A stretch of 20,842 nt of DNA from JACKAL01 sp964400355. Lineage in GTDB: Bacteria > Bdellovibrionota > Bdellovibrionia > Bdellovibrionales > JAGQZY01. Position numbers and translations under genes: made by a program. The notes under the pieces are model-generated. The model saw nothing but the letters and a program-made list of their open reading frames with translations. It had not been told where the DNA came from and made no database searches. The DNA lies in NCBI GenBank assembly GCA_964400355.1, contig CAYNTO010000036.1, positions 1-20,842 of the forward strand, read 5' to 3'. Below are positions 1 through 7,568 of this stretch, in pieces; the first letter of the stretch is position 1; every line of letters begins with the position of its first letter.

Positions 1-3
1 AAA

Positions 4-80
4 TGGTGATGTCGGCACGATTCGAACGTGCGACCGTCTGCTTAGAAGGCAGATGCTCTATCCAACTGAGCTACGACACC
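4..80 (-). tRNA. tRNA-Arg (anticodon TCT), CCA encoded
   Basis: Read on the minus strand this folds into a full cloverleaf. The 7-bp acceptor stem GGTGTCG/CGACATC has one G-T wobble. The anticodon stem TCTGC/GCAGA closes the loop CTTCTAA, whose anticodon TCT reads arginine AGA codons. The T arm is GCACG-TTCGAAT-CGTGC. The discriminator base is A, and CCA is encoded at positions 6-4, so the 3' end needs no added CCA. The D arm with AGTTGGATA is normal. It is the last gene of the minus-strand run and has its own promoter-like sequence just upstream. Confidence 0.97.
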
Positions 81-93
81 ACTGTAAGGGAAA

Positions 94-122
94 GTAATAA
101 ACGGGTTTTGAGCTGAAATCAA
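94..122 (-). promoter_or_regulatory. Probable promoter of tRNA-Arg
   Basis: On the minus strand a -35-like TTGATT (positions 122-117) and a -10-like TATTAC (99-94) are separated by exactly 17 bases. Each matches four of six sigma-70 consensus bases. Transcription would begin a few bases before the mature tRNA 5' end at 80. A perfect 7-bp inverted repeat, GTTTTGA/TCAAAAC with a 7-base loop (105-125), overlaps the -35 box and spacer. It could be an operator or a weak terminator for the upstream gene. Confidence 0.5.
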
Positions 123-197
123 AACCTACGGGCTCTCAAGGGGTGTTGTTGCTAGGCGTCGATGAGAGATTGTCCACTAGGGAAGCAGTAGGGGCGA

Positions 198-542
198 TTA
201 GGGTGCGTAGTAGCAGTTCACTGTGGTGGTTTGATCGAGGACCATGGTGAAGGTGTCTTTTTTGCTGCGACCGAGTTTGCCCTGCAGATGGAAGGGGCCG
301 TTGAGGATGAGTTCCTCTTTCTCTGTGGCGCTCAATTCAAAATCTTTGGTTTCAAAATACTCAAGTGACACTTCAGGGGTGCCATGGCGCACGTGATTCA
401 CCAAATGCAACTCCGGATGACTGTTGATGCTGAACATGGCGAAGTGTTTGTAGTCGGGAGAGTTACACACAACGGTGCTGTTTCCTAAAATTGCCGGGCC
501 TGCCATGCGTACAAGAATTGATATAAGAATGCCCGGATCCAT
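198..542 (-). CDS. Hypothetical small protein, 114 aa
   Basis: I do not recognise this protein. It has an N-terminal mildly hydrophobic stretch (residues 4-20) broken by one arginine, then a polar body rich in beta-prone residues. Cysteines sit near both ends (about residues 26 and 109), which could pair if the protein is exported, but no convincing signal peptide is visible. The ATG at 542 follows an in-frame TAA nine codons upstream, with no earlier start between them, and is preceded by a weak purine-rich CGAGG. A later ATG at residue 13 is possible. It lies 99 bases downstream of the ASCH-like lipoprotein gene, across a hairpin, so it may be only partly co-transcribed. It could also be a decayed remnant. 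Confidence 0.55.
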   Translation of the reverse strand: MDPGILISILVRMAGPAILGNSTVVCNSPDYKHFAMFSINSHPELHLVNHVRHGTPEVSLEYFETKDFELSATEKEELILNGPFHLQGKLGRSKKDTFTMVLDQTTTVNCYYAP

Positions 543-591
543 AAAGCCTCGCTCAGTAACGAACTGTTAAAGCGCGGAGTTTACCGAATCG

Positions 592-615
592 GGCCCGCAA
601 ATTCCACAGCGGGCC
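592..615 (-). terminator. GC-rich hairpin downstream of the ASCH-like lipoprotein gene
   Basis: GGCCCGC (592-598) and GCGGGCC (609-615) form a perfect 7-bp stem with a 10-base loop. It lies 27 bases past the stop codon of the minus-strand lipoprotein gene. No T-tract follows on the minus strand, so it may be a weak or factor-dependent terminator, or an RNA-stabilising 3' hairpin. Confidence 0.4.
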
Positions 616-641
616 GAAATGCTGTATTTTTTCTAAGAGTG

Positions 642-2066
642 CTAGCGAACGACGTCGATCACCAATGGCGCAAAATCGATAGGATCGAGCACAATCTTGG
701 TGGGTGAGTTGGTGGTCTCGTTGAACAATAGCGCACCCAAGGGTGCATAGGCCTTGCTCACAGACGACCACGTGGTTGTCTCGCCAATGACGATACCTTC
801 GATGTCGGTGATCTTCTCTGAGTTGAGAGCCGCATCCATTAGGAACAGCAGTTCATTTTTGGAACTGTAGTTGAATAGAACTAGCGTGCTGCCTTTCATA
901 GTTTTGAAAGTGATGCGGTACCCAGGCACTAAAATTTTATCACTGGCTGAGCTTGAGATCACCTCTACGGCGCGTGCATAAGTGATCTCCAAAGATGTGG
1001 GATCCCACTCGACCGCTTGGCTGGTGAGGGTTGAAGTGAGGCGGGCGACCAGTTTTTCTTTAAGCACGCTCACGTACGCCGCATAGAATTTGGCATCGAT
1101 CACCGGGATTTCGGGCTCTGGTTCTGGAGCACCAAGAACTCTAAAGTAAGTGATGTGCACAAGCCCTAGCGCATCGAATTTTACGGCGCTGATCTTCGCA
1201 TCGGCGGCAGCGATGATCGTTTTTTCGTCGATGGCTAAAGCCTTAGCTTGTGTGGCATCGAGCTTATCCTTAGGCACGATCTGAACTTTTACAATTTTGG
1301 CGCGTGTGAAGGCCGGGGTCTCTTTTGCCGGAGTGAGATCCACTTCGGTTCCGATGCGGAAACAATTGCGGTCGCCGGCTTCCATCGTCGCTGTAATTTT
1401 ATTCGTTATAATCTCTGTGGTTTTGTCGGCAGGTGTGATCAGGCGGATGCTGTCTTTGTAATCGGCAGGGCAACCGGGTGCACGGTCACCGTCCTTGTCG
1501 AGAGTGATGATCTCCTGAGTGTTCGGAACCACCACTTCGCCTCCAGTGGCGGAGCCTTTATTGTAAGTAAAATAAGTGATGCTCACCATGCCTTTAGCGT
1601 TAAAAATCGCTTTAGCCGCTTCGATCTCTTTGTCGGCCAAAGCGCGAACCTCGTCGCCGTTTGAAAGACCAAGGTATCTTGCGTGGCTATCGGAGAGAGC
1701 GGCAACAGGCAGGATTTCAATTTTTGTAACCGTCACTTGGCCACGTGAAGGGGCGTTTTTGCCGTTTTGTAAGTTGACGACGGCGCCAATGCGCACGCAG
1801 CTCTTGTTCCCAGCGCCGAGTGCGGCTGTGATCTTACCAGAGAAGATGGCCGCATCGTTTTCGACGGGGCTTCTAACAAAATTGTCATCGGTGAATTTAG
1901 CGGGGCAGGTGCTCGGGCGCTGACCGGCCGCCGTCACCGTTAGTGGTCCACCGCCATCGCCGCCACCATCATCTTCCTGAGCCACGTCACGTGGACCGCA
2001 GGCGCTCGCAAGAGCGAGCGTGGTGAGCAGTGCAAATATATTTTTCCCCAAATGTGATGTCTTCAT
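642..2066 (-). CDS. Lipoprotein with two tandem ASCH-like domains
   Basis: This 474-aa protein has a lipoprotein signal peptide ending in the lipobox LASAC, with Cys23 as the lipidated residue and Gly at +2, predicting the outer membrane. A Gly/Asp-rich linker (31-40) follows. Residues about 54-168 and 199-310 are clear repeats of each other. Both have C-P-A near the start, then K-I-T-A, C-x-R-I-G-x-x-V-x-L, a strand of alternating valine and lysine ending in ILP or IVP, a helix, and a final ITYF strand. This order resembles ASCH domains such as E. coli YqfB, an N4-acetylcytidine amidohydrolase, but I see only partial agreement at the catalytic positions. The C-terminal third (about 322-474) is an unrecognised domain. 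The start ATG has a strong GGGGGA ribosome site. The EEP-family gene ends only 22 bases upstream, so the two are almost surely one operon. Assignment to ASCH is an inference; the internal duplication is directly visible. Confidence 0.85.
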   Translation of the reverse strand: MKTSHLGKNIFALLTTLALASACGPRDVAQEDDGGGDGGGPLTVTAAGQRPSTCPAKFTDDNFVRSPVENDAAIFSGKITAALGAGNKSCVRIGAVVNLQNGKNAPSRGQVTVTKIEILPVAALSDSHARYLGLSNGDEVRALADKEIEAAKAIFNAKGMVSITYFTYNKGSATGGEVVVPNTQEIITLDKDGDRAPGCPADYKDSIRLITPADKTTEIITNKITATMEAGDRNCFRIGTEVDLTPAKETPAFTRAKIVKVQIVPKDKLDATQAKALAIDEKTIIAAADAKISAVKFDALGLVHITYFRVLGAPEPEPEIPVIDAKFYAAYVSVLKEKLVARLTSTLTSQAVEWDPTSLEITYARAVEVISSSASDKILVPGYRITFKTMKGSTLVLFNYSSKNELLFLMDAALNSEKITDIEGIVIGETTTWSSVSKAYAPLGALLFNETTNSPTKIVLDPIDFAPLVIDVVR

Positions 2067-2088
2067 ATTATCCCCCTAATGCAAAGAC

Positions 2089-3231
2089 CTATTGATCGGC
2101 GACTTTATCGGTGCTGTTGTTTTTTACAGTGGCAGTTTTCGGTGATTTTACAATCTCCATCACCAGCGGCCAGTGATCCGACACTCCGTCCTTGCGGTTG
2201 GAGTCGAACCGCGCTGGATTCCCAAAGCGATTGTTTTGGTACAAGCTTTTGTTTTCAATACGGATGCTCTCGGGCACGATCTCCCACGGACCGTCTTCCC
2301 CAGGCATCATGTTTTGCGAAGAGAGCAACACATCAAAGAACGACCACGATTGGTTGCGATGGTAGTAGTACGTGCCGTCGCAACCTTGGCAACCGACCAA
2401 GTGGCTCACTGCCCAGCGCTGTGCTAAATAGTCTTTGTAAAAACCCGCGGTCACATCTTCGTCGGAGGAGATGTTAAAATCTCCGCCCACCACCACCAGT
2501 TGATCTTTCGGTAAGCCGTCTTTAATTTTTTGAAGCGCTTCCAAAGCTTGTTTGCGCATCTCAGGCGGGTTGCTCTGCGAGGGCAAATGGACCGCCATCA
2601 CAGTGAGAGGCGTTCCATCGGGAAGTTTTACCGTGGCCTCGAGAATGCCGCGCGTACTGGAAATTTGCGAGGATTTGAGGTTTTCATTTTCTTTAAAAGT
2701 GAGCGGGTGCAATTTGAGCGGTGGAATCACGTCGAGGCGGGTGATGATGCCCACATCGATCCCGCGCTCGTCAGGGCCTTCAAGAAGCAGAGCCTGTTTG
2801 TAGCCTAGATCTTTGAGATATTTCTGTCGCCAAATTTCGAGCACATTGAGATTTTCAACCTCTTCTAATATTAGAATATCGGGGCCGCGACCGCTGCGAA
2901 CCTGTTTTACAACATCGGTCAGGCGACGCATCTTGAGATCCAATTTGGATTCGTTCCAATCGCTATTGATGCATTCATCGCGGCGCCAAGCGGCTGAGTT
3001 GTCCACGCGGCATCGCGCACGGATAGCTTCGGTTTTTTTGGCAAGGGGAAGATAGGCCTCGTCCTTTTTACCCGGATCATCCGTGGTGTCGAACAGGTTC
3101 TCCACGTTGTAGGTCATGATCGTTACAGAATCTTTTGCGGGTTTGTAGCCCTCTTTGAAGACCGGTTGGGGTGTGACACAAGCCACGGGCAGTAAAAGTG
3201 ATAGGGCTAAAAAAGACGTGATTCTGGACAC
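2089..3231 (-). CDS. Endonuclease/exonuclease/phosphatase (EEP) family lipoprotein
   Basis: This 380-aa protein has a short signal peptide ending in LPVAC, with Cys18 lipidated. The rest is an EEP-fold enzyme (the DNase I, exonuclease III and sphingomyelinase superfamily). Core motifs are in order: TYNVENL with metal-side Asn42, LEEVEN (Glu123/124), RGIDVGI (Asp159), AVHLPS (His215), GGDFN (Asp251, Asn253), and the terminal SDHWP (Asp352, His353). An insert of about 50 residues after the first motif, with two cysteines, is larger than in minimal family members. The start codon is GTG at 3231 with a strong GGGGAGG seven bases upstream. As an envelope-anchored enzyme it could cut extracellular or periplasmic DNA or RNA, or act on phosphoesters; the exact substrate cannot be read from the sequence. 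It is first in the operon with the ASCH-like lipoprotein. Confidence 0.9.
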   Translation of the reverse strand: MSRITSFLALSLLLPVACVTPQPVFKEGYKPAKDSVTIMTYNVENLFDTTDDPGKKDEAYLPLAKKTEAIRARCRVDNSAAWRRDECINSDWNESKLDLKMRRLTDVVKQVRSGRGPDILILEEVENLNVLEIWRQKYLKDLGYKQALLLEGPDERGIDVGIITRLDVIPPLKLHPLTFKENENLKSSQISSTRGILEATVKLPDGTPLTVMAVHLPSQSNPPEMRKQALEALQKIKDGLPKDQLVVVGGDFNISSDEDVTAGFYKDYLAQRWAVSHLVGCQGCDGTYYYHRNQSWSFFDVLLSSQNMMPGEDGPWEIVPESIRIENKSLYQNNRFGNPARFDSNRKDGVSDHWPLVMEIVKSPKTATVKNNSTDKVADQ

Positions 3232-3528
3232 TAAATGACCTCCCCCGAGTGGCCGAACAATGGCATATTCGTTTTAAAAGCGCAACGGGGACTTGGTCAG
3301 GATCCTGTTCATAGTGCGATGCGATTTTGAGTAGAAAAGACTATATAGTCGCCCTGCTGAAATTTACGACTTTTGTGCATTTTTTGCGCTCAGAGAGAAT
3401 CGATATTTAGTTGAAATTTAAAAAAGACTTTGCAACTATGCCGCAGAAAGACGGCCAGGTGCCGTCGTAACCGCTGTGGTGGCAGAGGATCTGCTTCGCA
3501 CACGATCGGTTTTTTTGGGGGGCTTTTC
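3232..3528. other. Divergent intergenic region with palindrome and leader hairpins
   Basis: This gap serves two divergent genes. It holds a perfect 12-base palindrome GACTATATAGTC (3339-3350), AT-rich runs on both sides, and two hairpins close to the plus-strand gene. The first is GACGGC-caggt-GCCGTC (3450-3466). The second is GCAGA-gga-TCTGC (3482-3494). A T7 run (3510-3516) and then a G6 run (3517-3522) follow; the G6 run serves as the ribosome site of the GTG start at 3529. The hairpin/T-run order allows an attenuator, but no known riboswitch consensus was found. No confident -35/-10 pair was identified. Confidence 0.4.
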
Positions 3529-4440
3529 GTGCGCGCATTTTCCATTTTTTCTGTAGCTCTATTCTATATATCTCTTCACAGTTCTTTCGCGGAGGCCTCC
3601 GTATCGGCCAACGAAACCACCATGAATACGAACAGTCCGTGGTTTTTTGGCGGTTTCAGTTTAGCAGTGGCCGATGCGCAAGCCTATGAGGATGGCGGGC
3701 AGGGTTTTTTCGCCTACAACTATGCAACCGTGAACTACGCCGTGGCTCCCGGCCAACATTTTTCGTTTCGCATTCCTTTTACATACCGCACGGCCGGGTA
3801 CGACAATTTTGGCGAGCGCAATCTCAACCAAGAGCTCTTGATCGATGACTTGATCGTCGATTTTACGAAATCCGCCACACTGCTGCCTTTTGATACGGAG
3901 GTGTTCTCACGCATTCGCTACGAGGCGCCTACGGGAAAATACTCGCGGCTGCAAAAGTCGATTGGTTCTATTCGCTTGGATTTTATTTTTTCAAAACACA
4001 TCGCGCGCGGATTTCAAATGGAGTACTGGCCCATTCTCAAATGGAACATTCACACGCAAACCGTATATGAGAATCCCGACATCGATAATAACCTCTCCCA
4101 CACCAAACGTTACGAAGTGGATCAGCGCGTGAACTTTTGGTACGTGCCCAATGGAAAACTGGCTGTGGGCGCCTTTGTAGGAACCGAGGACGTGTGGCTC
4201 AACGAGAGCCCGGCAAACAACACCACTCGCCAGCGCGAGGGGCGATTGGCGGAGCATACGATCAAAGTGGGTCCATCGGTACGCTACAATTTAAATGAGA
4301 GCGTGCGATTTTTATTTAGCATATCGAACAACGTGCCGTTGTGGGGTTTTAATGAAGACCGCACGGCAGCCACAAGTGACATCGGCAAGTTTAAGACCGA
4401 GCACACGGATTTTGCGCTGCTCACGTTTTTGAGTTTCTAA
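3529..4440 (+). CDS. Predicted outer-membrane beta-barrel protein
   Basis: I chose the GTG at 3529 (303 aa). It starts a normal signal peptide (VRAFSIFSVALF..., cleavage after FAEA), and the G6 run six bases upstream can act as ribosome site. An in-frame TTG at 3430 would add 33 Arg/Cys-rich residues in front of the signal and is unlikely. The mature protein has alternating hydrophobic/polar strands rich in Tyr, Phe and Trp, and ends in L-L-T-F-L-S-F, a C-terminal aromatic signature used for barrel assembly. Family and ligand are unknown; a transporter, porin-like or structural role is possible. The gene stands alone, divergent from the EEP operon and convergent with the RND pump gene. Confidence 0.8.
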   Translation: MRAFSIFSVALFYISLHSSFAEASVSANETTMNTNSPWFFGGFSLAVADAQAYEDGGQGFFAYNYATVNYAVAPGQHFSFRIPFTYRTAGYDNFGERNLNQELLIDDLIVDFTKSATLLPFDTEVFSRIRYEAPTGKYSRLQKSIGSIRLDFIFSKHIARGFQMEYWPILKWNIHTQTVYENPDIDNNLSHTKRYEVDQRVNFWYVPNGKLAVGAFVGTEDVWLNESPANNTTRQREGRLAEHTIKVGPSVRYNLNESVRFLFSISNNVPLWGFNEDRTAATSDIGKFKTEHTDFALLTFLSF

Positions 4441-4442
4441 GG

Positions 4443-4462
4443 AGCGCCGCTCTCCCGGCGCT
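4443..4462. terminator. Shared hairpin between convergent genes
   Basis: AGCGCCG (4443-4449) and CGGCGCT (4456-4462) form a perfect 7-bp stem with a 6-base loop just after the barrel gene's stop. It overlaps the last bases of the RND gene's stop codon. Neither strand has a T-tract after it, so bidirectional termination is plausible but unproven. Confidence 0.45.
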
Positions 4463-7400
4463 AGACTTCCTCGGCGTACTGCTCGCGCTTACTAAACCGT
4501 GCGAGTAGCACATACACACAGGGCACCACGTACAACGTCAACAGTGTGGACACCAGGATACCACCGATCACCGCGACCGCCATCGGTCGCCGCGCCTCTG
4601 CACCGGCGCCAAGGCTCAGAGCGGCAGGCATGGCTCCGGCAATGGTTGCGATCGAGGTCATAAGGATCGGTCGCAAGCGGTTGGGGCAGGCGTCGAGCAA
4701 GGCCTCGAGCGGAGGAAGATTGTCTTCGTCGCGGCGCTGGTTGGTAAAGTCGACGAGCAGAATGGAATTCTTTTTTACGATCCCCATCAAGAGAATCAAA
4801 CCGATAATACTAAACAGATTGAGCGATTGGTTGGTGAGTAGGAGGCCTAAGAATGCACCTGAAAAACTAAACGGCAGGGCCACGAACACGGTGACCGGAT
4901 CGAGAAAGCTATTAAACTGTGAGGCCAAAATCATGTAGGCCACCACGAAACCTAAGACCATTGCAAACAACAGGCTCATAAAGCTTGCGATAAATTCTTC
5001 AGCCGAGCCACTCAGGTGAAACGAATAGCCCTCGGGCAGCAATGCACGGGCAATCTCTTCGGCTTTCGCGAGCGATTGCTGTTGGCTCAATCCATCACCT
5101 GGGTTTCCATAAATGGAAATGGCGCGCTGGCGATTCTTTCGGGAAATAGTGGAGGCAACGCTGTTCTCCTCGGTGGTCACCACCGACTCTAGCCCAATGA
5201 GTTCGCCGCGGTTATTGCGCACGTAGAGTTCCTTAACACGTTCACCGGGATCGCGATTTTCTTCGGTGAGTTTGACGCGAATGTCGTAGCGATGACCGCC
5301 TTTTTCGTAGGTGCCGGCAATCGTGCCACCAATGGCCGTGTTCACCACCGCGCCAATCGGATTGATTTCCACCCCGCGCGCCGCCGCTTTGGTGCGATCA
5401 GGAATAATACGCACTTCAGGAGCGCCGGCGAGCAGATCGGAATCGGCGTCATTGAGCGCTTTTTTAGCTTTAAGTTCGGCGACAATTTTTTCGGAAATTT
5501 GGGTGAGCTCCTCCCAGTCAGGCCCTTGAATCGTAAATTCAATGGGGAAACCGCTCCCGCCGCCACCGCCAAAGCCCTGAGTGGAAGGATCTTGCACTTG
5601 TGGTTTGGCTTCGGGAATGAGTTTATCCAGTTCCGCCCGGGTGACTTCGATAAGTTCCTGTTGAGAGAGTTCGTGGCCCGCCGTTTTATCAATACCGCGC
5701 TGACCTTTAGGCTTAAGATCAATAAAAATAATTGCTGCATTGGTTTCGCCGCCCGTAAAACCACCTGCGGCTACGAATGTTGAGAGCACTTCCGGTCGAC
5801 TCAATAAAAACTTTTCGGCCTTGATCACTTTTTCCTCGGTGAGCGAAATACCAGAGCCGGGTGGGTTTTTAATTTGAATCATCATAAAACCCTGATCCTG
5901 TGCCGGCTGGAACTCGCCGCGCAGGAGAGCCACGCTAGCAAAACTCAAAATAAAAAATACCAGTGAGCCGCCGAGCACCTTCCAGCGGTGGGTGAGTGCC
6001 ACCTCCAGCGTGCGACGATAGAAGGCATTTAATTTTGCGAACGAGGCTTCGAAGAAGCGGCCAAAGCGAGATGTGCGCTCGTGGGAGCCAGCAAACTGCG
6101 CCGCACGCATGGGCGTGAGTGTGAGCGCCTCGAGTAACGAGATCATAACCGCGGCCGACATGGTCACACCAAATTGATAAAGGAAGGAGCCGATGATCCC
6201 CTCCATAAAGGCGATTGGTAAAAAGATCGCGACCAGTGAGATCGAAGCGGCCATGGCGGCAAATGTGATCTCGCGCGCGCCGATGAGCGCCGCTTGCCTG
6301 CGGGTTTTTCCCATTTCGTAGTGGCGCATGATGTTCTCTAGCACCATGATCGCATCATCGACCACAATCCCAATCGCCAAACTCAAGCCGAGGAGAGTAA
6401 AGGTATTTAACGTAAAGCCCGAAAAATACAGCACTATAAAAGTGCCGAGAATCGAAGTAGGGATGGCGAGCAGGACGTTGAATGTGGACGACCACGACCC
6501 AATAAACATCCAACACACCAAGCCCGTAAACAATGCAGCCAGAATCAAGGTGAGCACAAGTTCGTGAATGGCTTCTTCGACAAACTTGGTGCCATCGAAA
6601 TTCACTAAAAGTTTTGTGCCTTTTGGCAATGTCTTTTGCACCTGTTCGATCTTTGCTTTAACGGCCTGAGACACGGCCACAGCGTTGGAACCCCGCTGTT
6701 TCACCACACCCAAGCCCACGGCCTGAATGCCGTTGACCCGTGCAAACTGAGTGATGTCCACGGTGCCCTCTTCGATGCGCGCCACTTGCCCGAGGGGAAT
6801 TGGGTTGTAATTGGGACGCCCACCTCGAGAATTGATAAGAATTTTTTTAAACCGATCAACGGTTTTTTCCTCACCCATGGTGCGCAAGCTGAACTCACGC
6901 TTATCAAACTCCGCGCGGCCCGAGGGCGGTTCGCGGTGCTCGGTCTGAATGGTGGATACGATGTCGGTGACCGAAAGTGCATATTGCTTTAAAGTTTTAT
7001 TGTCCACCCACACGCGAAGATTGGGTTCCAGATAGCCGGGCATCCACACACTGCCCACGCCAGGTACAGTGGTGAGGTGATCGCGGATCTCATTTTTAAC
7101 GAAAATCATGAGCTCTTGAACAGACAAGGTCTCGCTCGACACCGACAACCACATGATCGGGAAATCTTCCGGATTGATCTTCATGATCGAGATGGGATCC
7201 ACACCCACTGGAAGTGCCTCTTGGACTTGCGCGATTTTCGCTTGCACATCCTGAAATGCCAAATCGATTTCGCGGTCCAGGTTGAACTCCACGGTGACCT
7301 CGGCCACACCCACACGCACCTTGGAGGTGACGTTCTTGACGCCTTGAATGCTGATAAGCGCATCTTCAAGGGGATCGATCACGTCGGCCTCCATCACTTC

Positions 7401-7568
7401 GGGTGCGGCGCCTTCGTAGCGCACACCGAGAGAGATCATGGGAAAGTCGATGTCGGGCATTTCCGAAACACCCATGCGATTGAAGCTGATCGCACCGAAG
7501 ACGATGAGACCAAACATAAGCATCCAGGCAAATACCGGTTTTTTGATCGAGAGATCTGATAACGTCAT
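4461..7568 (-). CDS. RND-family efflux pump, AcrB/MexB-like inner-membrane subunit
   Basis: The 1035-aa length and architecture match the hydrophobe/amphiphile efflux (HAE1) branch of the RND superfamily. There is an N-terminal transmembrane helix (12-29), a large periplasmic porter domain, a block of helices (about 337-490), a second porter domain with a Gly-rich segment (665-674), and a final helix block (about 863-1025). The proton-relay residues are visible: Asp404 and Asp405 in GIVVDDAIMVLENI, and Lys933 in GIVKKNSILLVDF, equivalent to AcrB Asp407, Asp408 and Lys940. It would export drugs, dyes, lipids or other amphiphiles using the proton gradient. Its ATG overlaps the TolC gene's TGA by four bases, so the two are translationally coupled. 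No membrane-fusion (adaptor) gene is in the operon, so the adaptor must be encoded elsewhere. Substrate is unknown. Confidence 0.95.
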   Translation of the reverse strand: MTLSDLSIKKPVFAWMLMFGLIVFGAISFNRMGVSEMPDIDFPMISLGVRYEGAAPEVMEADVIDPLEDALISIQGVKNVTSKVRVGVAEVTVEFNLDREIDLAFQDVQAKIAQVQEALPVGVDPISIMKINPEDFPIMWLSVSSETLSVQELMIFVKNEIRDHLTTVPGVGSVWMPGYLEPNLRVWVDNKTLKQYALSVTDIVSTIQTEHREPPSGRAEFDKREFSLRTMGEEKTVDRFKKILINSRGGRPNYNPIPLGQVARIEEGTVDITQFARVNGIQAVGLGVVKQRGSNAVAVSQAVKAKIEQVQKTLPKGTKLLVNFDGTKFVEEAIHELVLTLILAALFTGLVCWMFIGSWSSTFNVLLAIPTSILGTFIVLYFSGFTLNTFTLLGLSLAIGIVVDDAIMVLENIMRHYEMGKTRRQAALIGAREITFAAMAASISLVAIFLPIAFMEGIIGSFLYQFGVTMSAAVMISLLEALTLTPMRAAQFAGSHERTSRFGRFFEASFAKLNAFYRRTLEVALTHRWKVLGGSLVFFILSFASVALLRGEFQPAQDQGFMMIQIKNPPGSGISLTEEKVIKAEKFLLSRPEVLSTFVAAGGFTGGETNAAIIFIDLKPKGQRGIDKTAGHELSQQELIEVTRAELDKLIPEAKPQVQDPSTQGFGGGGGSGFPIEFTIQGPDWEELTQISEKIVAELKAKKALNDADSDLLAGAPEVRIIPDRTKAAARGVEINPIGAVVNTAIGGTIAGTYEKGGHRYDIRVKLTEENRDPGERVKELYVRNNRGELIGLESVVTTEENSVASTISRKNRQRAISIYGNPGDGLSQQQSLAKAEEIARALLPEGYSFHLSGSAEEFIASFMSLLFAMVLGFVVAYMILASQFNSFLDPVTVFVALPFSFSGAFLGLLLTNQSLNLFSIIGLILLMGIVKKNSILLVDFTNQRRDEDNLPPLEALLDACPNRLRPILMTSIATIAGAMPAALSLGAGAEARRPMAVAVIGGILVSTLLTLYVVPCVYVLLARFSKREQYAEEV

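Noticed and set aside
105..125. Inverted repeat GTTTTGA/TCAAAAC as a strong terminator of the 114-aa gene
   Set aside because: The stem is AT-rich with no T-run, and it overlaps the tRNA promoter, so it is kept only as a note there.
3430..3528. N-terminal extension of the barrel gene from a TTG, and a possible cyclic-di-GMP riboswitch in the same stretch
   Set aside because: The extension is Arg/Cys-rich and sits before a clean signal peptide with its own GTG. The leader lacks the paired conserved blocks of the cyclic-di-GMP (GEMM) motif, although short pieces look alike.
5292..5783. Long open frames opposite the RND, TolC, EEP and VWA genes
   Set aside because: They have no ribosome sites or recognisable domains, and the genes on the other strand have clear family motifs throughout.
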